A stretch of 11,172 bases of DNA, from positions 1 to 11,172 of the forward strand of contig JAEYPY010000166.1 in assembly GCA_023410295.1 (NCBI GenBank), in the 5' to 3' direction. The translations under genes were made by a program, and so were the position numbers. The notes below the pieces were generated by a model, which saw only the letters and a program-made list of their open reading frames with translations, ran no database searches and was not told the DNA's origin. Source of the stretch: Pseudomonadota bacterium. GTDB lineage: Bacteria; Pseudomonadota; Alphaproteobacteria; Caulobacterales; Aquidulcibacteraceae. Position 1 is the first letter of the stretch. Each line of letters starts with the position of its first letter. This document shows positions 1 through 7,260 of the stretch, piece by piece.

Positions 1-1451
1 GCGCGCGGCCCCTGCCCGCGCACGACGATGACGCAATCGCGATCGAGCGCGCCGTCGCGAAACGCGGCCTGCGCTTCTTGCTGTGAATCAAACACCACCG
101 CCGGCGCTTCCACCACTAGGAACGGCGCGCCGACCGCGGAGGTCTTCGCGCAGGCGCGGCCCAGGCCCCCTTGCATCACGACAAGGCCGCCGGTCGCATG
201 GAATGGATCTGACGCGGGGCGCACAATGTCAGCGTTGCGCGGCTCTTGCGGCGCATCGCGCCAGATGAGCTGATCGTTTTCGAGATCGGGCTCGCGCGTG
301 TAGGGCTCGAGGCCCTCGCCGACGACAGTGGCGATGTCGCCATGCACGAGGCCGGCATCGAGCAGTTCACGCGTCACGAACGCCATACCGCCGGCGTCGC
401 GGAAATGGTTCACGTCAGCCGAGCCGTTCGGATAGACTTTCGCCAGCAGCGGCGTGACTCGGGCGATGTCGCCGAAATCGTCCCAGGTGATCTCGATGCC
501 GGCGGCGCGGGCGATCGCTGGCAAGTGGATGAAGTGATTGGTCGAGCCGCCGGTGGCCATGAGGCCGACGATGGCGTTGACGATGGAGCGCTCGTCCACT
601 AGCCGGCCGATCGGACGATAATCATCGCCCATGCCGGTGATCGCGGCGGCGCGCTTGGCGGCAGCGACCGTGAGCGCGTCGCGCAGTGGCGTGTTGGGAT
701 TGACGAAAGCGGCGTTCGGAATGTGCAGGCCCATCAACTCCACCATCATCTGATTGGAATTGGCGGTGCCGTAGAAGGTGCAAGTGCCAGGCGAATGATA
801 GGATTCCGCCTCCGCTTGTAAGAGCTCTTCGCGGCCGATCTTGCCTTCGGCGAAAAGCTGGCGGCGCGCGGCTTTCTCCTTGTTCGGCAAGCCCGACGGC
901 ATCGGCCCGCCCGGCACAAGGATCACCGGCAGCCACGGGAAACGAAGCGCGCCGATCAGCAAACCCGGCACGATCTTGTCGCAAATGCCGAGCATGAGCG
1001 CGGCGTCGAACGTTGCATGCGAGAGCGAGACGGCCGTCGCCATAGCGATCACATCACGCGACCAAAGCGACATCTCCATGCCGGCAAAGCCTTGCGTGAC
1101 GCCATCGCACATTGCCGGTACGCCACCCGCGACCTGCGCGATGGCCCCGGCTTCGCGCGCGGCGTCGCGGATGATGGGCGGAAAGCGCTCGTAGGGTGCG
1201 TGCGCCGAGAGCATGTCGTTGTAGGCGGTGACGATGCCGATCGCGGGCCATTTGCCGCCGAGCAGCGTGATCTTGTCCATCGCCGCGCAACCGGCGGCGT
1301 TGTGCGCCTGGTTGGCTTCGGCGACGCGGATGCGCGCAGGCTGCGTCGCGTCGTACTGATCGATGAGATCAAGATAGCGGCGGCGTCGCTCAGCGCTGCG
1401 CGCTCGGATGCGTTCGGTGACTTGGGCGATGGTTGGATTGACTTGCGCCAT
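1..1451 (-). CDS. edd: 6-phosphogluconate dehydratase (Edd), C-terminus cut off by window edge
   Basis: Edd removes water from 6-phosphogluconate to give 2-keto-3-deoxy-6-phosphogluconate (KDPG), the first committed Entner-Doudoroff step in the cytoplasm. I translated the minus strand from ATG at 1451-1449: 483 codons stay open to the left edge. The family is about 600 residues, so some 120 are missing. Seen in sequence: SYNDMLSAH-like TAYNDMLSAH, GGVPAMCDGVTQG, the IlvD/Edd signature ICDKIVPGL (Cys157), PSGLPNKEK, SPGTCTFYGTANSNQMM (Cys224) and ATGGSTNH. The conserved cysteines are expected to bind the [4Fe-4S] cluster. The final visible residues, RGQGPR, match the family just before its last domain. 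The ATG follows the zwf stop with no base between, so translational coupling is likely; no clear Shine-Dalgarno is visible. I see no frameshift or internal stop in the part present. Confidence 0.96.
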   Translation of the reverse strand, partial: MAQVNPTIAQVTERIRARSAERRRRYLDLIDQYDATQPARIRVAEANQAHNAAGCAAMDKITLLGGKWPAIGIVTAYNDMLSAHAPYERFPPIIRDAAREAGAIAQVAGGVPAMCDGVTQGFAGMEMSLWSRDVIAMATAVSLSHATFDAALMLGICDKIVPGLLIGALRFPWLPVILVPGGPMPSGLPNKEKAARRQLFAEGKIGREELLQAEAESYHSPGTCTFYGTANSNQMMVELMGLHIPNAAFVNPNTPLRDALTVAAAKRAAAITGMGDDYRPIGRLVDERSIVNAIVGLMATGGSTNHFIHLPAIARAAGIEITWDDFGDIARVTPLLAKVYPNGSADVNHFRDAGGMAFVTRELLDAGLVHGDIATVVGEGLEPYTREPDLENDQLIWRDAPQEPRNADIVRPASDPFHATGGLVVMQGGLGRACAKTSAVGAPFLVVEAPAVVFDSQQEAQAAFRDGALDRDCVIVVRGQGPR

Positions 1452-2921
1452 CTATTCGGGGTCCCACCAGGAGCGGCCGTCGCGGTCAAGCATGAGCGCC
1501 GATTGCGTCGGACCATTGGAGCCGGCGGCGTATGCGTGGGGTTCGCCGCCGCTCGTTTCCCAGGCTTCGAGCAGCGTATCGGCCCAAGTCCACGCCGCGT
1601 CGACCTCGTCGCGGCGCATGAAGAGCTGGAGATTGCCGCGGACGATATCCATGAGCAGACGCTCATACGCGTCGGGATAGCGCACGCCGCCGAATTCCTC
1701 GGCAAAGGAAAGATCGAGCGGCGCCGTTTTCACACGCAGACCGCCCGGCCCCGGCTCCTTCATGTTGAGCCAGAGCCGCACGCCTTCGTCGGGCTGCAGG
1801 CGCAGCACCAGCTTGTTCGGCGCGCCGGCGCCCGCGCCGAACATCGGCACGGGTGTATCCTTGAACTGCACCACAATCTCGGAGCGGCGCGCGCCCATGC
1901 GCTTGCCGGTGCGGAGATAGAACGGCACGCCGGCCCAGCGCCAATTATCGACCTCGGCCTTCAGCGCCACGAACGTTTCCGTACGCGAGGCGCGGCCGAT
2001 TTCTTCGGCATAGGCGGGCACTTTTGAGCCATCGATGAGGCCGGCGCGGTATTGGCCGCGCACGGTTTTGGCGGCGACATCCTGAGCCTCGATGCGGCGC
2101 AGCGCCGAGAGTACCTTGAGCTTCTCGGTGCGGATCGCGTCGGCGTCCATGGAATTGGGAGATTCCAGCGCGACCAGACACAAGAGCTGCAGGATATGGT
2201 TCTGCACCATGTCGCGGAGCGCGCCGGACTTATCGTAATAATCGCCGCGGCCTTCGACGCCGATTTCTTCGGCCACTGTGATCTGCACGTGATCGACCGT
2301 CGCACGCGACCAGATCGGCTCGATCAGCATATTGGCAAAGCGCAACACCAAGAGGTTCTGCACCGTCTCCTTGCCGAGATAGTGATCGATGCGGAACGTG
2401 TTGTGCTCATCGAACACGGCGCCTACGCCGTTATTGATCGCGCGCGAGGACGCGAGGTCGCGGCCGATCGGCTTTTCCAAAACGATGCGCGAGGTCGGCG
2501 TGGCGAGACCGGTTTCAGCGAGGCGCTGTGCGATGGTGACGAAGAGGCTGGGCGCGGTGGAGAGATAGAAGATGCGGACATTGCCGTTGCCGTCCGCCAG
2601 CGCGTCCTTCAGCGCGCCCCACTCCCCTGCGGGCGCCGTCGCATCGACGCGTGCGTAGTGCACGTGTTGCATGAACTCGTCGCACTTGGCTTCATCGACG
2701 CACGCGCCGGGCGCGAACTTGCCGCGCGCCTCGTGCACCATGTTGCGAAACGCCTCCGTGTCGAGGTCCGAGCGCGCGGCGCCGATGATGCGCGACTGCG
2801 GCGGGATCTGGCCGTCAAGGTAGCGGTGCAAGAGCGAAGGGAAGAGCTTGCGCAGCGATAAATCGCCGGTGGCGCCGAAGACGACGAGGTCGAATGGGGG
2901 GACGGGGATGAACTCGGCCAT
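1452..2921 (-). CDS. zwf: glucose-6-phosphate 1-dehydrogenase
   Basis: Oxidises glucose-6-phosphate to 6-phosphogluconolactone with NAD(P)+, the entry to the Entner-Doudoroff and pentose phosphate routes. The protein has 489 residues, normal for bacterial G6PDH. Seen: nucleotide-binding FGATGDLSLRKLFP (15-28), EKPIGRD (149-155), the substrate signature RIDHYLGKE (177-185), and GVEGRGDYYDKSGALRDMVQ followed by NH, giving His242 as the probable general base by analogy with His240 of the Leuconostoc enzyme. The frame is open upstream to a TTG at 2960, but I chose ATG 2921 because MAEFIPVPPFDLVVFGATGD has the usual short family N-terminus. No strong Shine-Dalgarno precedes it. It is transcribed away from the LacI gene and directly into edd. 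The usual partner pgl is absent between zwf and edd. Confidence 0.97.
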   Translation of the reverse strand: MAEFIPVPPFDLVVFGATGDLSLRKLFPSLLHRYLDGQIPPQSRIIGAARSDLDTEAFRNMVHEARGKFAPGACVDEAKCDEFMQHVHYARVDATAPAGEWGALKDALADGNGNVRIFYLSTAPSLFVTIAQRLAETGLATPTSRIVLEKPIGRDLASSRAINNGVGAVFDEHNTFRIDHYLGKETVQNLLVLRFANMLIEPIWSRATVDHVQITVAEEIGVEGRGDYYDKSGALRDMVQNHILQLLCLVALESPNSMDADAIRTEKLKVLSALRRIEAQDVAAKTVRGQYRAGLIDGSKVPAYAEEIGRASRTETFVALKAEVDNWRWAGVPFYLRTGKRMGARRSEIVVQFKDTPVPMFGAGAGAPNKLVLRLQPDEGVRLWLNMKEPGPGGLRVKTAPLDLSFAEEFGGVRYPDAYERLLMDIVRGNLQLFMRRDEVDAAWTWADTLLEAWETSGGEPHAYAAGSNGPTQSALMLDRDGRSWWDPE

Positions 2922-2986
2922 GCGTGCAGCAAACTTGGATTTGGGGGCGGGCGCAAACAAGCACTCAAAATGTTGCCACGCCTAGT

Positions 2987-3000
2987 TTGTCCCGCGACAA
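2987..3000. promoter_or_regulatory. candidate LacI-type operator between zwf and lacI
   Basis: TTGTCCCGCGACAA is a 14-bp near-palindrome: arms TTGTC/GACAA are perfect and 12 of 14 bases obey the symmetry, around a central C|G step. Many LacI-family operators are 14-20 bp even-symmetry palindromes with a central CG. It lies 65 bp upstream of the zwf start and 58 bp upstream of the lacI start, a position from which one protein could control both. Binding by the adjacent regulator is inference. Confidence 0.45.
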
Positions 3001-3058
3001 TTTCGTTGCCAAGCCAAGCGCCGGGCGCCAGTGTTCCCGTGAAGATTGCGGGGCAGGC

Positions 3059-4123
3059 ATGGCCGACGAGGAGCGCCCGCCAGGGCGGCGCGGCCCCGGC
3101 GGCGATAAAAAACCCACCATCAACGATGTCGCGCGCCTGGCCGGCGTGTCGAAGAAGACCGTCTCGCGCGTCATCAATCAGTCGCCATTCGTGAAGGCGG
3201 ACACGCGCGAAAAGATCAATGCGATCATCGCCGAGATCGGCTTTTCGCCGGATCCGCAAGCGCGCGGGCTCGCCTTCCGGCGCTCGTTCCTGATCGGGCT
3301 CGTCTATGACAACCCGAATCCGCAATACGTAGTGAACATGCAATTGGGCATGCTCGATGCAATGCGGGGCTCTGGCTACGAGCTGGTGGTGCATCCGTGC
3401 AACCGCGGAAATCCGACCTTCTTGGCGGATTTCCGCCGCTTCATCGAACGGCAGAAATTGTGGGGCGTAGTGCTGACGCCATCGGTTTCGGAAGATGACC
3501 GCGTCAAGGCGATCCTCGATGAGATCGGCTGCGCCTATATCCGCATCGCGTCAGTCCCCGTGGACGAACCGGCGCACATCATCGTTTCAAACGATCGCCT
3601 GGGCGGGCGCGCGGCGGCGCGGCACCTCTCTGAGCTTGGGCACAAAATCATCGGCTTCATCTCCGGCCCGCCGACTTTCCGCTCCTCGCACGAGCGGCGG
3701 GGCGGCTTTGAGGAAGAGCTCAAGGAACGCAGGCTGGCGCTGCCGGCCGAATACGTGATGCAGGGCGCGTATACGTTCGAAACCGGCATCTCGTGCGGCG
3801 CGGAATTGCTGAAGCGAAACCCGAGGCCAACGGCGATTTTCGCGTCGAACGACGAAATGGCGGCGGGCGTGCTGCACGCGATCCGGCGCGCCGGGTTGAA
3901 GTGCCCGGAGGATGTTTCGGTGGTCGGCTTCGACGATTTCCAGATCGCCTCGAGCGTCTGGCCGCCGCTGACGACGGTGCGCACGCCCACGCGCGAAATC
4001 GGCCGCATGGCGGCCGAAAAGCTGATCGGGCTCGGGGCAGAGGACGATCATTCGCGCGAAGCAGCGCCGGCGACGTCACCGGCGCTGGTGGTGCGGGATT
4101 CCAGCGGGCCCGCGCCGCACTAG
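3059..4123 (+). CDS. LacI-family transcriptional regulator
   Basis: A 354-residue DNA-binding regulator. Seen: a lysine/proline-rich leader, then the LacI helix-turn-helix PTINDVARLAGVSKKTVSRV (19-38), hinge region SPDPQARGLAFRRS (63-76), and a periplasmic-binding-protein-like effector domain from about residue 77, with IGFISGPP, AIFASNDEMAAGVLHAI and VSVVGFDDF as family landmarks. The frame is open upstream to 2924, but ATG 3059 gives the normal distance of start to HTH; the ribosome site is weak. The gene is divergent from zwf-edd and 72 bp before the isomerase-kduD-kdgK-eda run. From context it is probably a repressor sensing a sugar-acid intermediate such as KDG or KDPG, and it may control both flanking operons and itself. 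Effector and targets cannot be read from sequence. The last ~20 residues are a poorly conserved tail. Confidence 0.93.
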   Translation: MADEERPPGRRGPGGDKKPTINDVARLAGVSKKTVSRVINQSPFVKADTREKINAIIAEIGFSPDPQARGLAFRRSFLIGLVYDNPNPQYVVNMQLGMLDAMRGSGYELVVHPCNRGNPTFLADFRRFIERQKLWGVVLTPSVSEDDRVKAILDEIGCAYIRIASVPVDEPAHIIVSNDRLGGRAAARHLSELGHKIIGFISGPPTFRSSHERRGGFEEELKERRLALPAEYVMQGAYTFETGISCGAELLKRNPRPTAIFASNDEMAAGVLHAIRRAGLKCPEDVSVVGFDDFQIASSVWPPLTTVRTPTREIGRMAAEKLIGLGAEDDHSREAAPATSPALVVRDSSGPAPH

Positions 4124-4154
4124 TCTCACCAGCCAGCCAGCTTGAAATGAAACC

Positions 4155-4168
4155 TGACACCGGTTACC
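4155..4168. promoter_or_regulatory. candidate LacI-type operator before the uronate operon
   Basis: TGACACCGGTTACC has a perfect ACCGGT core centred on CG with partly symmetric flanks (also AACC at 4151-4154 against GGTT at 4162-4165). ACCGGT cores are common in LacI-family operators. It lies 27 bp upstream of the isomerase start, between that gene and lacI, where a bound repressor would block transcription of the downstream four genes. It is not an obvious copy of the site at 2987-3000, so one or both may belong to another protein. Confidence 0.42.
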
Positions 4169-4195
4169 TATGAGGTCAAGGACAGGATAACGCCC

Positions 4196-4837
4196 ATGAA
4201 AATCGCGCTCATCATTGAAAACAGCCAGGCCGCAAAGAGCAGTATCGTCCACGACGCGCTGAAAGCCGTGGCTGAGCCGCTCGGCCACCAAGTGCATCAC
4301 TACGGGATGTACACCGCCGAGGACAAAGCTTCGCTGACCTACGTCATGAACGGACTTCTCACTGGCATCCTGCTCAACTCGAAGGCTGCGGATTTCGTCG
4401 TCACCGGCTGTGGCACCGGCATGGGCTCGATGCTGGCGTGCAATGCGATGCCGGGCGTATTCTGCGGCCTGGTGGCTGACCCGACGGACGCATTCCTGTT
4501 CGGCCAAATCAATGACGGCAACGCCATCGCCATGCCGTACGCGAAGGGTTTCGGCTGGGCGGCGGAGCTCAATTTGCAGGATTGCTATCGCAAGCTGTTC
4601 GAGGGCGAACGCGGGCTCGGCTACCCGAAAGAGCGCGCGGCGATCATGGCGAAGAACCGCGGCATCCTGAAAGAATTGAAGGCCGCGACGTGCCACGACA
4701 TGCTGACGGTGCTGAAATCAGTCGATCAGGACTTGCTGAAAGCGGCGGTTGCGGGCGAGCGATTTGAAGAACTGTTCTTCGCCAACGCGCAGGACAGCGC
4801 TATCGCCGATTACGTACGCCGCGTGCGCGCATCGTAA
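4196..4837 (+). CDS. RpiB/LacA/LacB-family isomerase, probable DhuI-type 4-deoxy-5-ketouronate ketol-isomerase
   Basis: A 213-residue cytoplasmic isomerase of the ribose-5-phosphate isomerase B / galactose-6-phosphate isomerase fold. Seen: N-terminal beta strand MKIALIIENS, catalytic loop TGCGTGMGSML with Cys72 equivalent to RpiB Cys66, and FGQINDGNAIAMP (102-114), matching the RpiB REHNDANVLALG segment. At 213 residues it is longer than typical RpiB (about 150), with an extra C-terminal helical region rich in Lys/Glu. Known family fact: in Streptococcus and Sphingomonas, RpiB-type DhuI replaces KduI and turns 4-deoxy-L-threo-5-hexosulose-uronate (DKI) into DKII for a partner dehydrogenase. 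The adjacent kduD, kdgK and eda make this the best role. A true RpiB or another sugar isomerase remains possible. AGGA at 4184-4187 is 8 nt before ATG. First gene of the operon, 27 bp before kduD. Confidence 0.82.
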   Translation: MKIALIIENSQAAKSSIVHDALKAVAEPLGHQVHHYGMYTAEDKASLTYVMNGLLTGILLNSKAADFVVTGCGTGMGSMLACNAMPGVFCGLVADPTDAFLFGQINDGNAIAMPYAKGFGWAAELNLQDCYRKLFEGERGLGYPKERAAIMAKNRGILKELKAATCHDMLTVLKSVDQDLLKAAVAGERFEELFFANAQDSAIADYVRRVRAS

Positions 4838-4864
4838 CGACGACGCGGACATATTGGGTAGATC

Positions 4865-5620
4865 ATGGCCAATCCGTTCAGCCTTGACGGTAAAGTCGCG
4901 CTCGTTACCGGCGGCAATGTCGGCTTGGGTCAGGCGATCGCCGTCGCGGTCGCGGAAGCCGGCGCCGACATTGTCTCGACTAGCCGCCGGCCTGCGCCGG
5001 AGACGAAGGCGCGCGTCGAGGGGCTGGGGCAGCGTTTTCTCGGCATCGAAGCCGACCTTGGCAGCACCAAGCCGATTGCCGGCATCGTCGAGCAGACGCT
5101 CTCTGCCTTCGGCCAGCTCGACATTCTCGTCAACAATGCCGGCATCATCCGACGCAACGACAGCGTCGAGTTCACCGAAGACGATTGGGACGCGGTGATC
5201 GACACTAATCTGAAGTCCGCGTTCTTCCTCGCGCAGGCCGCGGGGCGGCACATGATCGCGCGCGGGCGCGGCAAGATCATAAACATAGCCTCGATGCTCT
5301 CGTTCCAGGGCGGCATCCGCGTGCCATCCTATACCGCGAGCAAGAGCGGCCTCGCCGGCATCACCAAGCTCCTCGCGTGCGAGTGGGCAAGCAAGGGCAT
5401 CAACGTCAACGCTATCGCGCCCGGCTACATGACCACGGACAACACCGAAGCGCTACGCGCTGACCAGAAACGCAACAGCGAAATTCTCGGCCGCATCCCG
5501 GCAGGCCGCTGGGGCGAGCCTTCAGATCTCGGCGGTGCGGCGGTGTTCCTGGCGAGCGCGGCGTCGGATTACGTGCACGGCGCCATCATTCCGGTGGACG
5601 GGGGCTGGCTCGCGCGTTGA
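4865..5620 (+). CDS. kduD: 2-dehydro-3-deoxy-D-gluconate 5-dehydrogenase (KduD-type SDR)
   Basis: A 251-residue classical short-chain dehydrogenase that should reduce 2,5-diketo-3-deoxygluconate (DKII) to 2-keto-3-deoxygluconate with NAD(P)H; often annotated as 2-deoxy-D-gluconate 3-dehydrogenase. Seen: Rossmann motif TGGNVGLGQ (15-23), NNAG (90-93), Asn115 of the catalytic tetrad, Ser143, and YTASK with Tyr156 and Lys160, the standard Ser-Tyr spacing of 13. Near the end, RIPAGRWGEPSDLGGAAVFL and VDGGWLAR are strongly KduD-like rather than generic SDR. The length fits KduD (about 253). Start at ATG 4865 with a weak GGG-type ribosome site. It lies 27 bp after the isomerase gene and 21 bp before kdgK, consistent with one transcript. 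Confidence 0.93.
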   Translation: MANPFSLDGKVALVTGGNVGLGQAIAVAVAEAGADIVSTSRRPAPETKARVEGLGQRFLGIEADLGSTKPIAGIVEQTLSAFGQLDILVNNAGIIRRNDSVEFTEDDWDAVIDTNLKSAFFLAQAAGRHMIARGRGKIINIASMLSFQGGIRVPSYTASKSGLAGITKLLACEWASKGINVNAIAPGYMTTDNTEALRADQKRNSEILGRIPAGRWGEPSDLGGAAVFLASAASDYVHGAIIPVDGGWLAR

Positions 5621-5630
5621 GAGACGCGTA

Positions 5631-5635
5631 AGAGG
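5631..5635 (+). promoter_or_regulatory. Shine-Dalgarno that decides the kdgK start
   Basis: AGAGG ends 6 nt before ATG 5642 but only 3 nt before the in-frame GTG at 5639. The spacing favours ATG and removes a doubtful extra N-terminal methionine. Confidence 0.55.
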
Positions 5636-5641
5636 CGCGTG

Positions 5642-6631
5642 ATGGCCCGCTTTGTCTGCTACGGCGAAATTATGATCCGTCTCTCCGCGCCAAGCGGGGA
5701 ACTGATGCTGCAAACTGCGGCGCTCGATGTGACGTATGGCGGCGCGGAGGCGAACGTTGCGGTGTCGCTGGCGCAGTTCGGCCATGACGCGCGCATGGCG
5801 ACGACGCTGCCGGACAGTGCGCTCGGCCGCGCCACGTTGACGGAGCTGCGCCGCTACGGCGTCGATACTTCGCTGACGCGGCTGACGCCGGGGCGCATGG
5901 GGCTCTATTTCGTGACGCTGGGCGCGGGCCCCCGCGCGTCGGAAGTGTTGTACGACCGCGCTGAGTCAGCTTTTGCGCGCGATCCGAAAGTGGATTGGGC
6001 GTCGGCGCTCAAGGGCGTTGATTGGCTGCATGTCTCCGGCGTCACCCCTGCGCTCAACGCCGCATGCGCCGAGAGCGCGCTCAGTGCGATGCGCGCAGCG
6101 CGGGCGGCGGGGGTAAAAGTCTCGTTCGACGCTAATTTCCGTTCTAAGCTTTGGGAAACACGCGGCGACGATCCGCGGCCGACGCTGGATCAGATGTTCG
6201 CCGAGGCGGACCTCATGTTCGCTGACGAGCGCGACATCGGCCTCATCACCGGCGAGCGCGCCGCCGACAATGACGAAGCTGCGCGCATCGCTTTCAAGCG
6301 CTATCCGAACCTCCAGCGCATGGCCGCGACCAATCGCGAGGTGAGAAGCGCCGACCACCACGAACTCAGCGGCGTGATGATCTCGCGCTCGGGAAAAGCC
6401 GAAACGCGCGCGCATGAGGTGACGGGCATCGTCGATCGCATTGGCGGCGGCGATGCATTTGCGGCCGGCGTGCTGCACGGGCTCGCGACCGGGATGGACG
6501 ATCAGTCAACGCTCGATTTCGCCGTTGCCGCGGCTTGCCTGAAGCACACCGTGCGCGGCGACTTCAATCTGGCGCGCGTCAGTGACGTCGATTTCTATCT
6601 CTCCAATTCCGGCTCGGACGTGCGGCGATGA
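5642..6631 (+). CDS. kdgK: 2-keto-3-deoxygluconate kinase (PfkB family)
   Basis: Phosphorylates 2-keto-3-deoxygluconate to KDPG using ATP. The protein has 329 residues, within the normal range. Seen: N-terminal CYGEIMIRLS, substrate-site GGAEANVAVSLAQFG (about 37-51), SFDANFRSKLW typical of KDG kinases, and the PfkB C-terminal signature DRIGGGDAFAAG with Asp271 as catalytic base next to the anion hole. KHTVRGDFNL near the end is also KdgK-like. GTG 5639 and ATG 5642 are adjacent in frame; ATG is preferred on ribosome-site spacing. Its stop overlaps the eda start as ATGA, so coupling with the aldolase is likely. It links the uronate branch to the Entner-Doudoroff aldolase. Confidence 0.95.
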   Translation: MARFVCYGEIMIRLSAPSGELMLQTAALDVTYGGAEANVAVSLAQFGHDARMATTLPDSALGRATLTELRRYGVDTSLTRLTPGRMGLYFVTLGAGPRASEVLYDRAESAFARDPKVDWASALKGVDWLHVSGVTPALNAACAESALSAMRAARAAGVKVSFDANFRSKLWETRGDDPRPTLDQMFAEADLMFADERDIGLITGERAADNDEAARIAFKRYPNLQRMAATNREVRSADHHELSGVMISRSGKAETRAHEVTGIVDRIGGGDAFAAGVLHGLATGMDDQSTLDFAVAAACLKHTVRGDFNLARVSDVDFYLSNSGSDVRR

Positions 6632-7260
6632 GCACGCAACTCACAGCAGACGAGGCGCTGCGGCTGACGCCGGTGATGCCGGTGGTGGTGATCGAGAGCG
6701 CGGACGACGCAGCGCCGCTGGCGCGCGCGCTGCTGTCGGGCGGGATCAACACGATAGAAGTGACGCTGCGCTCGGCGGCGGCCCTCGATGCGATCCGCGC
6801 TATTGCGGCGGCCGTGCCGGAGATGATCGTCGGCGCGGGGACGGTCTTGAGCGAACAGGACCTCAACGCCGCGATCGACGCGGGTGCGCGCTATGCGCTC
6901 TCGCCGGGGGGCACGCCGAAGTTGATGGAAGCTGCGCGTGGCGCGTCCATTCCGTTCATCCCGGGCGTCGCCACCTCAAGCGAGATCATGCGCGGACTCG
7001 AGATTGGCTATACGCATTTCAAATTCTTCCCGGCCGAGCAGCTTGGCGGCGTCGCCGGCCTCAAAGCGCAAGCCGGACCCCTGCCGCAGGCGCGCTTTTG
7101 CCCAACGGGCGGCGTGAGCTTGGAGAAGGCGCCCGCCTATCTTGCACTTGAGAACGTGCTCTGTGTCGGCGGCTCGTGGATCGCGCCGCCGGACAAGATC
7201 AAGGCGCGCGACTGGAGCGGCATCGAAGCGGCGGCGCGTTCCGCTGCGGGTTTGAGCTAG
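6628..7260 (+). CDS. eda: KDPG aldolase (2-dehydro-3-deoxyphosphogluconate aldolase)
   Basis: Cleaves KDPG into pyruvate and glyceraldehyde-3-phosphate. The protein has 210 residues, the usual length. Seen: GINTIEVTLRS (39-49) with Glu44 and Arg48, VGAGTVL (68-74), ALSPGGTPKL, IPGVATSSEI, the Schiff-base segment HFKFFPAE with Lys132 (equivalent to E. coli Lys133), FCPTGGVS and the phosphate-binding VGGSW. ATG 6628 overlaps the kdgK stop by 4 bp. Last gene of the plus-strand run; its TAG stop overlaps the TAG stop of puuB from the other strand. It can serve both KdgK here and Edd across the regulator, so it is the meeting point of the two branches. Confidence 0.97.
   Translation: MSTQLTADEALRLTPVMPVVVIESADDAAPLARALLSGGINTIEVTLRSAAALDAIRAIAAAVPEMIVGAGTVLSEQDLNAAIDAGARYALSPGGTPKLMEAARGASIPFIPGVATSSEIMRGLEIGYTHFKFFPAEQLGGVAGLKAQAGPLPQARFCPTGGVSLEKAPAYLALENVLCVGGSWIAPPDKIKARDWSGIEAAARSAAGLS
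7257..7260. other. shared CTAG holding both stop codons of eda and puuB
   Basis: The palindrome CTAG gives TAG to eda on the plus strand (7258-7260) and TAG to puuB on the minus strand (7259-7257). The two genes overlap by 4 bp and no terminator hairpin fits between them. Confidence 0.9.

Noticed and set aside
1017..2027. 336-codon open frame on the plus strand, antisense to edd and zwf
   Set aside because: High-GC shadow: the opposite strand carries unmistakable Edd and G6PDH motifs, and the translation is Arg/Ala/His-rich with no recognisable domain.
2052..2861. 269-codon open frame antisense to zwf
   Set aside because: Lies wholly inside zwf, low-complexity composition, no ribosome site or family motif.
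2922..2960. N-terminal extension of zwf to TTG 2960
   Set aside because: Adds a 13-residue stretch not seen in the family; ATG 2921 gives the standard start.
3018..3028. GCGCC-G-GGCGC small palindrome before lacI
   Set aside because: Short G/C-only symmetry is expected often in such GC-rich DNA.
2924..3058. 45-codon upstream extension of the LacI gene
   Set aside because: Would run through the zwf promoter region and the candidate operator, and place the HTH unusually far from the start.
4124..4195. Possible terminator after lacI
   Set aside because: No stem followed by a T-run could be found; the gap looks like a promoter/operator region instead.
4076..4696. 206-codon minus-strand frame over the lacI/isomerase junction
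   Set aside because: Antisense to the conserved RpiB-fold gene; no start signal or motif.
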